The notes under the pieces were generated by a model that was not told the DNA's origin, made no database searches, and saw only the letters and a list, made by a program, of their open reading frames with translations. Shown in pieces: positions 14,975-21,928 of a DNA stretch of 36,380 nt. Each line of letters begins with the position of its first letter. Positions within the stretch are counted from its first letter, which is position 1. The translations under genes and the position numbers were made by a program. Source of the DNA: an uncultured Oscillospiraceae bacterium (lineage in GTDB: Bacteria > Bacillota > Clostridia > Oscillospirales > Oscillospiraceae); assembly GCA_934572335.1 (NCBI GenBank), contig CAKTKU010000022.1, forward strand, positions 1 through 36,380, in the 5' to 3' direction.

Positions 14975-15700
14975 ATGTCCAGATCCTTTTTGGTTATCAA
15001 CAGAAAGCAGGTCATCGGCGCGGTGACGGCGCTGGCGGTGTTTATCGCGCTCTCGGCGTTCGCGGCGAATTTTGACCGCACGAAGGCCGTGACCGCCGCC
15101 GCGCAGAGCGATAAATACACCCTTGTGATCGACGCGGGACACGGCGGGATCGACGGCGGCGCGACGGGCGCGGACGGATCGAAAGAGAGCGACATAAACC
15201 TCGCCATCGCGCTTAGATTGCAGGCGGTCTCGGCCTTTTGCGGACAGCGCGCCGTCATGACGCGCACGGACGACGAGAGCCGCGCCGCGAACGCCCTGAC
15301 GTACAGCGAGCATGAGGAGCTTGTCTATCGCACTGATGTGGTCAAAGCCACGCCGAACCCGGTACTGCTGAGCATACACCAGAACTGCTACCCGACAGCT
15401 CAGCCCAGCGGCGCGCAGGTGCTCTATTCCGCCAACGGCAAGAGCGAGACCTTCGGCAAGCTCATGCACCAGAACCTCGTCTCCACGCTCGATCCGCAGA
15501 ACAGGCGCGTTGCCGAGCCGGACAAAAATAAGCTGTACATTCTTTCAAACGTCGACTGCCCGGCGATACTTGTCGAGTGCGGCTTTGTCTCGAACCATTC
15601 CGATGTTACAAAGCTCACCGACAGCAGGTATCAGACCGCGCTTTCGACCGTGCTGATGGCGTCGTTCATCCAGTTTGAAAACACTGTTCAATACACATGA
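14975..15700 (+). CDS. cwlD: N-acetylmuramoyl-L-alanine amidase, CwlD-like
   Basis: Zinc amidase (Amidase_3) that removes peptide side chains from muramic acid; in spores CwlD acts in making muramic-delta-lactam of the cortex. The 241 residues carry an N-terminal signal anchor (about 12-31), then the catalytic domain. Zinc ligands appear as H in VIDAGHGGIDGG, E in SKESDINLAIA and H in LLSIHQN, with the catalytic Glu in LVECGFVSN. The length and single domain match CwlD rather than repeat-bearing autolysins, and the gene sits between spoIVA and radA. GAGGTGA lies 4 nt upstream of the ATG. The cortex role is inferred from family and neighbourhood. Confidence 0.85.
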   Translation: MSRSFLVINRKQVIGAVTALAVFIALSAFAANFDRTKAVTAAAQSDKYTLVIDAGHGGIDGGATGADGSKESDINLAIALRLQAVSAFCGQRAVMTRTDDESRAANALTYSEHEELVYRTDVVKATPNPVLLSIHQNCYPTAQPSGAQVLYSANGKSETFGKLMHQNLVSTLDPQNRRVAEPDKNKLYILSNVDCPAILVECGFVSNHSDVTKLTDSRYQTALSTVLMASFIQFENTVQYT

Positions 15701-15720
15701 TATATTAAGAGGAATCCACT

Positions 15721-17094
15721 ATGGCAGCCAAACAAAAGACAGTATACTGCTGCTCGGAATGCGGCAATGAGACGGCAAACTGGGCGGGCAAATGCCCCGC
15801 CTGCGGAGCGTGGAACACGCTCACCGAGGTAAAGCTCGACGCGCCCGGAGCGCGCGGGAAATCAGCCGCGCGCGCAATGCGCCCGATCGCGAGCGCGAAG
15901 AAGATATCAGAGCTGGACATGACGGCGGAGATACGCTTTTCCACCGGCATATCAGAGTTTGACCGCGTGCTCGGCGGCGGCGCGGTCGTCGGGGCGCTGG
16001 TGCTTGTCGGCGGCGCGCCCGGCATCGGCAAGTCCACGCTGTTGCTGCAAATGTGCGGCAGAGTGAGCGGAAAGCGCATACTCTATATCACAGGCGAGGA
16101 GAGCGAGCGCCAGCTCAAGCTGCGCGCCGTGCGTCTCGGCGTCGACAGCGGCGATATATATGTGCTGGCGGAGACGGATATCGACAGCATCATCGCTTCG
16201 GTCGATGGAGTTAAGCCGGATGTCGTCATCATCGACTCTATCCAGACCGTGTCCGACGCTGATATAAGCTCCGCCCCCGGCAGCATCACGCAGGTGCGCG
16301 AGTGCACCATGCGCCTCATGCGCATGACGAAGGAAAAGGGGCTGACGGTGTTTGTCGTCGGGCATATCAACAAAGAGGGCAGCATTGCTGGACCCAAGGT
16401 GTTGGAGCACATGGTCGACTGCGTGCTCTATTTCGAAGGCGAGCGCAGCACGAGCTTCCGCATTCTGCGCGCGGCGAAAAACCGTTTCGGTTCGACGAAT
16501 GAGATAGGCGTGTTTGAAATGGTCGATAACGGGCTGAAATGTGTGGAAAACCCGTCGGAGATGCTGCTGTCCGGACGGCCGGACAACAGCCCCGGCACAT
16601 GTGTCGCCTGTGTGGTCGAAGGGACGCGCCCGATACTCGCGGAGGTTCAGGCGCTGCTCTGCCCGTCTGGGTACAACGCGGCGCGCCGCAGCAACGGCAT
16701 TGACTATAACCGCGCGGCAATGCTGCTGGCAGTGCTGGAAAAGCGCGGCGGGCTGCCGGTATCGAACTGCGATTCGTATATCAACGTCATCGGCGGGCTG
16801 TTTCTCGATGAACCGGCCGCCGATCTTGCCACGATCCTCGCCATCGCGTCGAGCTATCTTGACCGTCCTCTCGGTGCTGATCTTGCCGCGATAGGCGAAG
16901 TCGGTCTTTCGGGAGAGATACGCTCTGTCAGCGCGCTCAATCAGCGCCTGACGGAGATATCGCGCCTTGGCTTCAAGCGCTGCGTCATCCCGGCGCATGT
17001 GCGCGGCGAGGTGAAGAGCTTTGACGGAATGAAGCTTATACCAGTGAACAACGTGCGCGAGGCAGTGCGCGCCGCGCTTGGCAAGAATGGCTGA
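15721..17094 (+). CDS. radA: DNA repair protein RadA/Sms
   Basis: RecA-like, DnaB-type ATPase that helps process branched recombination intermediates. The 457-residue protein has the N-terminal zinc finger C11-x2-C14...C25-x2-C28 (CSECGNETANWAGKCPACG). Walker A is GGAPGIGKST (about 97-106), followed by the RadA signature KNRFGSTNEIGVFEM and a C-terminal Lon-protease-like domain (FLDEPAADLATILAIASSYLDRPL...GEVGLSGEIR). AGAGGA precedes the ATG. The end overlaps the next gene by 8 bp. With ruvCAB and two Xer recombinases in the window, it adds to a recombination-rich neighbourhood. Confidence 0.97.
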   Translation: MAAKQKTVYCCSECGNETANWAGKCPACGAWNTLTEVKLDAPGARGKSAARAMRPIASAKKISELDMTAEIRFSTGISEFDRVLGGGAVVGALVLVGGAPGIGKSTLLLQMCGRVSGKRILYITGEESERQLKLRAVRLGVDSGDIYVLAETDIDSIIASVDGVKPDVVIIDSIQTVSDADISSAPGSITQVRECTMRLMRMTKEKGLTVFVVGHINKEGSIAGPKVLEHMVDCVLYFEGERSTSFRILRAAKNRFGSTNEIGVFEMVDNGLKCVENPSEMLLSGRPDNSPGTCVACVVEGTRPILAEVQALLCPSGYNAARRSNGIDYNRAAMLLAVLEKRGGLPVSNCDSYINVIGGLFLDEPAADLATILAIASSYLDRPLGADLAAIGEVGLSGEIRSVSALNQRLTEISRLGFKRCVIPAHVRGEVKSFDGMKLIPVNNVREAVRAALGKNG

Positions 17095-17854
17095 TTTTGT
17101 CCTGCACGCAAATCTGCCGGAGAGGGCAGAACACGTCATAATTGGTGCAAAATATGCGCATTTACTCGAAAAACCGCTGAAAATACGCGGAATCACGCCA
17201 CTTTTTGTGCCTGACAACCTCAATGTGGACGAGCGTCTGAGCGGTCACGCCGATCTCTCCGTTTTTCACGCGGGAGGGGAGGAGATATGGCTCGCCCCAT
17301 ACCTGCGGGAGAGCGCTTTTGCCGCGCGGCTCGCGGCGCTGGGCGCGAGGGTGCATATCGCGGACATTGCACAGTCCGCCGCATATCCTCACGACGCGCA
17401 GATGAATATTGCCGCACTGGGCGGCGCGTTCATATATAACCCCAAAGTGTCATACACGCCGGTGATTGAGCACCTTGCTGACATTCGCGGAATGCGCGGC
17501 GCTCCTGTGCGGCAGGGTTACGCCAAGTGCTCCGTGCTCGTTGTGGATGAGCGCTCGATCATCACGCAGGACGCGGGTATCGCCCACGCGGCGCGCGGAA
17601 TCGGGCTGGATGTGATGGAGATCATGCCGGGGTACGTCGCGCTTGACGGGTTTGAATACGGCTTCCTCGGCGGCGCGGGCTTCAAGCCTGCCGCCGATAT
17701 TATGGCGTTCACCGGGACGCTCGCCGCGCACCCGGACAGGGCGCGTATACTGACGTTTCTCGCCGTGCGCGGCGTGAACGCCGTGTATCTGACTGCACTT
17801 CCGGTGTTCGACATCGGCAGTGCAATACCAATATCAGAGCAAACCCTTCCTTGA
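17087..17854 (+). CDS. DUF6873-like protein (guanidino-modifying-enzyme-type fold)
   Basis: A 255-residue cytoplasmic protein overlapping radA by 8 bp (start ATG 17087). It resembles the family annotated as DUF6873, proposed to have the pentein/GME fold: repeats of hydrophobic strand plus Gly-rich turn, with conserved-looking blocks IKYN-like FIYNPKVSY, QGYAKCSVLVVDERSIITQDAGIA, VALDGFEYGFLGGAGF and a terminal FDIGSAIPI. The pattern QGY-KCS-D--IIT-D-GI fits a catalytic pentein domain, but I cannot confirm a Cys/His active site. Function is unknown. Its last four codons and stop lie inside a long palindromic terminator. Confidence 0.65.
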   Translation: MADFVLHANLPERAEHVIIGAKYAHLLEKPLKIRGITPLFVPDNLNVDERLSGHADLSVFHAGGEEIWLAPYLRESAFAARLAALGARVHIADIAQSAAYPHDAQMNIAALGGAFIYNPKVSYTPVIEHLADIRGMRGAPVRQGYAKCSVLVVDERSIITQDAGIAHAARGIGLDVMEIMPGYVALDGFEYGFLGGAGFKPAADIMAFTGTLAAHPDRARILTFLAVRGVNAVYLTALPVFDIGSAIPISEQTLP

Positions 17855-17884
17855 GTATGTCTCAAGGAAGGGTTTGCTCTTTGT
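17836..17884. terminator. Bidirectional terminator overlapping two convergent gene ends
   Basis: A perfect 20-bp stem (17836-17855 with 17861-17880, loop TATGT) that starts AGAGC and ends GCTCT, with a short TTTG after it. It contains the 3' coding ends of both the DUF6873-like gene (+) and the Xer-type recombinase gene (-), and both stop codons lie in it. Confidence 0.85.
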
Positions 17885-18872
17885 CGGCGTCGACCTCCGC
17901 CTTTTTCCTGCGGCCTATGGGGTTTGCCATTGCGGCCTCGTGGAGCTGGGCATTGTCGAGATGGGTATATATCTGCGTGGTGTTGAGGTTGCTGTGACCG
18001 AGAACCTCCTGCAGGGCGCGGGTGTCAACGCCGTTTTTCAGCATGAGCGTTGCCGCCGTGTGGCGCAGCTTGTGCGGTGAGTAGCGTGAGGCGTCCAGTC
18101 CCGCCATGAGGAGCTTCTTGTCCACCATCTGCTCAACGCCGCGGCTCGTAATGCGGCGGTTGACGCTGCTGATAAAGAGCGCGTTTTTATCCTCATCGCG
18201 TATTTTGCCGGTGTCGCGCACGGCGAGGTAATCATCCAATGCCTCGCGGCAGCCGTCGGCGAAAAACACCACGCGCTCCTTGTTGCCCTTGCCGATAACG
18301 CGCACATGATCGTCGTATACATCTGTGAGATTCAGCGACACAAGCTCCGACACGCGCAGTCCGCACGAGAGAAACAGCATCAGAATTGCGTAGTCCCGGT
18401 ATTCAAATTTGCCCTCGCATGCTTCAAGCAGACGCTCACATTCAGATTCCTCAAGGTATCTTGGCAGTGATGCCTGACGCTTGGGCATATCTAGCTCCTG
18501 ACATATATTAACTTCCATCAAATGCCGTTTTGTTGTTAGGTAGTTAAAGAACGACTTGACCGATGATGTTCTGCGGCAGCGGCTGGCGGCGGAGAGGGAA
18601 GTGGTGCCCTCGGGGGAAAAGCTTTGATACCGATACAGTTCTTCGATTTTTATTGTTTTGATGAAATCAATATCAATATCGGTGATATCGATCTCGTTGA
18701 ACGGCACGTCCGGCGCAGCGAGATGTCGGCGGCGCTTGAGATAACGGAAAAGAATCTTCAGATCCGTGTAATATGCAAAGACCGTGCGGTCAGAATGCCC
18801 GCGCACAGTTGAATGGTATTCAAGAAACTCCATAAGTATATCGGGAACGTCGTTTATCTGGTCGAGATTCAT
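17862..18872 (-). CDS. Tyrosine recombinase, XerC/XerD-like
   Basis: Second tyrosine recombinase of the window, 336 residues. An N-terminal core-binding domain (about 8-120) precedes a full catalytic set: R173 (CGLRVSEL), K198 (GKGNKER), H267 and R270 (SPHKLRHTAATLM), H293 (VLGHSNLNTT) and nucleophile Y302 (QIYTHL). It is about 35 residues longer than classical XerC/XerD, mainly because of a basic C-terminal tail (316-336). GGAGG lies 5 nt before the ATG. A consensus promoter and a dif-like 28-bp site lie directly upstream, suggesting this enzyme acts on that site. It could instead be a domesticated integrase, but no element boundaries are visible. XerC versus XerD cannot be decided by eye. 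Confidence 0.88.
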   Translation of the reverse strand: MNLDQINDVPDILMEFLEYHSTVRGHSDRTVFAYYTDLKILFRYLKRRRHLAAPDVPFNEIDITDIDIDFIKTIKIEELYRYQSFSPEGTTSLSAASRCRRTSSVKSFFNYLTTKRHLMEVNICQELDMPKRQASLPRYLEESECERLLEACEGKFEYRDYAILMLFLSCGLRVSELVSLNLTDVYDDHVRVIGKGNKERVVFFADGCREALDDYLAVRDTGKIRDEDKNALFISSVNRRITSRGVEQMVDKKLLMAGLDASRYSPHKLRHTAATLMLKNGVDTRALQEVLGHSNLNTTQIYTHLDNAQLHEAAMANPIGRRKKAEVDADKEQTLP

Positions 18873-18943
18873 ATGATCCTCCGTGAGCTGATATTGCCGG
18901 AATTGCCGTAGCTGTGTATAAACAGCCCGGCAACATAATTCTG
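18873..18943 (-). other. Short leader of the recombinase gene with alternative hairpins
   Basis: On the minus strand, TTGCCGG (18933-18927) can pair with CGGCAA (18908-18903), enclosing a GCTGT/ACAGC hairpin, or with CCGGCAA (18900-18894). The two pairings are mutually exclusive, and the second lies about 12 nt before the GGAGG. This could be a switching leader, but nothing identifies a ligand. Confidence 0.4.
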
Positions 18944-18949
18944 AACATA

Positions 18950-18978
18950 ATTATATGTCAACCATATTAAAAAATCAA
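18950..18978 (-). promoter_or_regulatory. Promoter of the XerC-like recombinase gene
   Basis: On the minus strand, TTGATT (18978-18973), a 17-bp spacer and TATAAT (18955-18950). The -35 begins 7 bp from the dif-like site. Confidence 0.78.
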
Positions 18979-18984
18979 GTATAA

Positions 18985-19012
18985 ACTTCGTTAAATTGAT
19001 ATTATGCGAAGT
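18985..19012 (+). other. Candidate dif site (28-bp Xer recombination site)
   Basis: Two 11-bp arms, ACTTCGTTAAA (18985-18995) and TTATGCGAAGT (19002-19012), form an imperfect inverted repeat around a 6-bp centre, TTGATA. This is the 11-6-11 layout of bacterial dif sites. By eye it matches the Bacillus subtilis dif sequence, as I remember it, at about 20 of 28 positions, including an unbroken run of eight (ATATTATG). The outer inverted repeat extends one or two bases further on each side. An Xer-type recombinase gene starts 112 bp away. Confidence 0.6.
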
Positions 19013-19031
19013 TTGAAATGGAGAAGCAACA

Positions 19032-19069
19032 CCCCGCACGGTATTATGTCACCATGATTCCGTGCGGGG
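19032..19069 (-). terminator. Hairpin after the P-type ATPase-like gene
   Basis: A perfect 10-bp GC-rich stem (19032-19041 with 19060-19069) around an 18-nt loop that itself has partial dyad symmetry. It lies just beyond the stop of the minus-strand gene but lacks a T run, so it may be a weak terminator, an RNA stabiliser or a protein site beside the dif-like sequence. Confidence 0.45.
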
Positions 19070-19109
19070 CTGTAATTACCCTGTAACTTTTGCGCTCTCT
19101 TTTTCGCTC

Positions 19110-20762
19110 TCAGCGCTGGCCGGTCTTGTACATGAACATGCTGATAATCGATTCACTCGTGACGCGGATGCTGTTTAGTATCGTCGCCACTGCCGCGACC
19201 ATATCGATAAAAATCGCAAACCAGATGTTGCAGTAGCCGATAATGCTCAGAAACACCAGAATGGTTTTCACAACGAACGCGAACACCGCGTTTTCGATGG
19301 CGATCTCGCGCATACGGCGGCATATCTGCACGGCAAACGGAAGATTTGCCAGATACTCCGGCGACACAAGCACGTCGGCATATTTCCCTCTTCGGTTCAC
19401 ACGTATATCAACGTCCGCGGCGCTGTGCATCTCGACACCGGAGGCGTAGACAAACAGCACGGAGCCTTTCGCGCTCGTTTTGAGCTCCGAGACCACGCGG
19501 AGCTTCTTTTCCGTGTCGCACTCGCCGTAAACCTCACTGAAGTCCATTTCCTCGGCGAGCCTGCGGCTCTCTGCGTTGCCGTCCTCAGTCAAGAGAACGC
19601 ACCGGCTGACGCCGGCTTCGCGCAGCCCGACGACAAGCTCATCCGCTTCAACATTCAGCTGAGAATTGATAACGATCCTGCCGACATAGCGCCCGGCGAC
19701 CGTCATGAAGAACACCTGACCGTCCTCGACCTTGTCCGGCGGGAGCTTCACTCCCCTCCCGACAAAAAGCTCGCGCGTGGCAAGCACAACGTGCGCATTT
19801 CCAATGTCTACCTCAACGCCATATCCGGGAATATCGACAAAGTTCGATATAACGTCAAGCCGGTAATCCTTGGTGTACACCCCGGCGACGGCGCGGGCGA
19901 CGGGCTGATTGGAGTAATACAGCGCATGAGCGGCAAAGGTGAGGAACGTATTGTCATCTATCATGTCAGAGCTCAGATCGGTGAGCTTTGGGTTTTCGTC
20001 GCAGAACACACCGGCGTTGTCGAACACTGCGATGTCCGTGTCCGCGGTGGTCTCCATAAGGGCGGCGCTTTCAAACACGACGCCGTGGCGCGCGCTGAAG
20101 CACATGCCGATTATGCCGGTGAGCGGCATGGAGATGACGACGGACATGGGCGTGGCGATGAGGACGATGGTCATCGCGCGGTGGAGCGAGACGCGGAAGC
20201 TGTAATTTGTGAGCAAAGGCAGAGCCACGGCGTAAACAACGCTGAATATCATCGCGTATTTGAGCACCGTACCCGCGCTGCCGCCCATGACGGACTCAAT
20301 ATTCATCGAGCCTGCGCCGTCGCGCAGTATAAGCTCCGTAATGCGGTTGACGGTGGATTCGTCCTGATACTGCAAAAGCTCCAGCGCGGAGCGGCGCGTG
20401 CGCTCCTCAGCGTAGGCGATAAGCAGAAGCCCGATCTGATAGAGTATGACAAGTGCCGCCCCCTCATAGCCGAAGCCGATGATATAGGACAGCACCGTCA
20501 CTATCACGACTATAAGCGGAGTGGAGAAGAAATCCCTCTCTGAAACGCATTGCAGCGCGTCAAGGACGATGTCATAGCCCGCGACGATTGCCGACACCAC
20601 CATCATCAGCACACTGACGAGATCCGGCAGCGTGTTGATGATGAGCGATACCGCGAAGATCACGGAGGCGATGATGAGCCTGATGATGAGGATCGTATCA
20701 TATGTGCCCGCTTCCCTGCTGCCAGTGTGCTGTGCATGGTCAGCACGGTCAGATCGACGCAT
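19110..20762 (-). CDS. Degenerate P1B-type ATPase (probable pseudoenzyme)
   Basis: A 550-residue membrane protein whose layout follows Zn/Cd-type P1B ATPases. Helices lie about 23-42, 46-70, 81-95, 98-117, 168-184 and 196-220, then two C-terminal helices (490-512, 513-530) ending IFIDMVAAVATILNSIRV like CadA/ZntA. Most catalytic motifs are altered. The transmembrane CPC is TPM (204-206); DKTGT is DNAGV (D248 kept); the N-domain HP is QP (SNQP, 284-287); TGD is TED (392-394); GDGxND is missing (YASG, 439-442). The actuator domain with TGE is reduced to about 45 residues. GGAGGG lies 8 nt before the ATG. It lies 78 bp downstream of fba and may be co-transcribed. ATP-driven transport seems unlikely; a sensor or scaffold role is speculation. 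Confidence 0.8.
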   Translation of the reverse strand: MRRSDRADHAQHTGSREAGTYDTILIIRLIIASVIFAVSLIINTLPDLVSVLMMVVSAIVAGYDIVLDALQCVSERDFFSTPLIVVIVTVLSYIIGFGYEGAALVILYQIGLLLIAYAEERTRRSALELLQYQDESTVNRITELILRDGAGSMNIESVMGGSAGTVLKYAMIFSVVYAVALPLLTNYSFRVSLHRAMTIVLIATPMSVVISMPLTGIIGMCFSARHGVVFESAALMETTADTDIAVFDNAGVFCDENPKLTDLSSDMIDDNTFLTFAAHALYYSNQPVARAVAGVYTKDYRLDVISNFVDIPGYGVEVDIGNAHVVLATRELFVGRGVKLPPDKVEDGQVFFMTVAGRYVGRIVINSQLNVEADELVVGLREAGVSRCVLLTEDGNAESRRLAEEMDFSEVYGECDTEKKLRVVSELKTSAKGSVLFVYASGVEMHSAADVDIRVNRRGKYADVLVSPEYLANLPFAVQICRRMREIAIENAVFAFVVKTILVFLSIIGYCNIWFAIFIDMVAAVATILNSIRVTSESIISMFMYKTGQR

Positions 20763-20840
20763 GTTCTACTCCCTCCCGCTTATTTCGTGTTTCTTTATTG
20801 TGTTATGTCTTGTGTATTTTGCCTAAAGCTGATCTTAAAA

Positions 20841-21776
20841 TCAAGCCTTGCCGTCGCAGCCGAGGACGTCGACGATCTTGTGCTTGACCATCTCCTTGAT
20901 GGCGGTGCGGCCGGGAGCGAGGTACTGGCGCGGGTCGAAGTGATCGGGATGCTCGTTGAAGTACTTGCGAATGCTCGCGGTCATTGCGAGGCGGAGGTCA
21001 GAGTCGATATTGATCTTGCAGACTGCCATGGAAGCCGCCTTGCGGAGCTGATCCTCGGGAACGCCGATGGCGCCGGGCATATTGCCGCCGTTCTCGTTGA
21101 TGACCTTGACGAATTCCTGAGGCACGGAGGAAGCGCCGTGCAGAACGATCGGGAAGCCGGGCAGACGCTGCTCAACCTCCTGAAGAATGTCGAATCTGAG
21201 GTGGGGATCGGTGCCGGGCTTGAACTTGTATGCGCCATGAGACGTGCCGATGGCGATGGCCAGAGAGTCGCACCCGGTGCGCTCGACAAACTCCTGAACG
21301 TCCTCGGGACGGGTGTAGGAGCTGTCCTCGGCGGAAACGTTGACCTCGTCCTCAATGCCGGCGAGAGTGCCAAGCTCAGCCTCGACGACAACGCCGTGGT
21401 CATGGGCGTACTCGACGACCTTGCGGGTGATGGCGATGTTCTCATCGAACGGCTTGGAGGAGGCGTCTATCATAACGGAGGTAAAGCCGCCGTCAATGCA
21501 GGACTTGCACAGCTCAAAATCACTGCCGTGGTCGAGATGGAGCGCGATGGGCAGACCCGTCTCGATTATTGCAGCCTCAACGAGCTTGACAAGGTAAGTA
21601 TGGTTGGCGTAAGCACGTGCGCCCTTGGAGACCTGAAGAATCAGAGGAGCGTTGCACTCCTTCGCGGCCTCGGTAATTCCCTGGACGATCTCCATGTTGT
21701 TCACATTGAATGCGCCGATCGCGTAGCCGCCCTTATAGGCCTTCTCAAACATTTCTTTGGTAGTTACCAGTGGCAT
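20841..21776 (-). CDS. fba: Fructose-bisphosphate aldolase, class II
   Basis: Zinc-dependent aldolase of glycolysis/gluconeogenesis. The 311-residue protein starts PLVTTKEMFEKAYKGGYAIGAFNVNNMEI. Visible active-site residues: D82 and H83 (HLDHGSD), H180 (AIGTSHGAYKF), H213 (VLHGASS) and the NIDSDLR motif near the C-terminus. The start has GGGAG 11 nt upstream. A consensus minus-strand promoter (TTGATT, 17 bp, TATAAT) lies in the divergent region shared with the PPi-phosphofructokinase gene, so two consecutive glycolytic enzymes are encoded back to back. No terminator follows, so the P-type ATPase-like gene may be read through. Confidence 0.96.
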   Translation of the reverse strand: MPLVTTKEMFEKAYKGGYAIGAFNVNNMEIVQGITEAAKECNAPLILQVSKGARAYANHTYLVKLVEAAIIETGLPIALHLDHGSDFELCKSCIDGGFTSVMIDASSKPFDENIAITRKVVEYAHDHGVVVEAELGTLAGIEDEVNVSAEDSSYTRPEDVQEFVERTGCDSLAIAIGTSHGAYKFKPGTDPHLRFDILQEVEQRLPGFPIVLHGASSVPQEFVKVINENGGNMPGAIGVPEDQLRKAASMAVCKINIDSDLRLAMTASIRKYFNEHPDHFDPRQYLAPGRTAIKEMVKHKIVDVLGCDGKA

Positions 21777-21843
21777 TTGTCATAAATCTCCCTTGCATTT
21801 TGATAATTTTGTACAATTAGCACATTTACAAAATTTCATTTAT

Positions 21844-21872
21844 ATTATATCCTCAAACAAGGATATAATCAA
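21844..21872 (-). promoter_or_regulatory. Promoter and palindrome between fba and the PPi-PFK gene
   Basis: The fba promoter on the minus strand is TTGATT (21872-21867), 17-bp spacer, TATAAT (21849-21844). A perfect 10-bp inverted repeat (21844-21853 with 21860-21869, loop CAAACA) carries a TATAAT at each outer end, one per strand. The + strand TATAAT (21864-21869) points at the PPi-PFK gene but has no good -35. The palindrome is a candidate operator. Confidence 0.65.
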
Positions 21873-21928
21873 TACGCACAATTAACAAAACAACAAAAAT
21901 TTTTACAGCAGACGGAGGAAAAACAAGT

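Noticed and set aside
16488..16500. GGTTCGA, as in a tRNA T-arm
   Set aside because: It lies in the radA KNRFGST codons and no cloverleaf can be built around it.
15952..17223. 423-codon minus strand frame opposite radA
   Set aside because: RadA motifs are complete on the + strand; the antisense product is Arg/His-rich low-quality sequence.
17862..18872. Integrase of a genomic island or prophage
   Set aside because: No att repeats, tRNA target, phage or conjugation genes are adjacent, and neighbours are housekeeping genes. An Xer role fits better, though it is not proven.
19425..20543. Long + strand reading frame of 372 codons
   Set aside because: It lies antisense to the P-type ATPase-like gene, is rich in His, Arg and Asp with no hydrophobic pattern or family match, and has no ribosome-binding site. 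GC-rich DNA produces such shadows.
20550..21785. 411-codon + strand frame antisense to fba
   Set aside because: The minus strand encodes an unmistakable class II aldolase. The + strand frame is a mirror of its codon bias.
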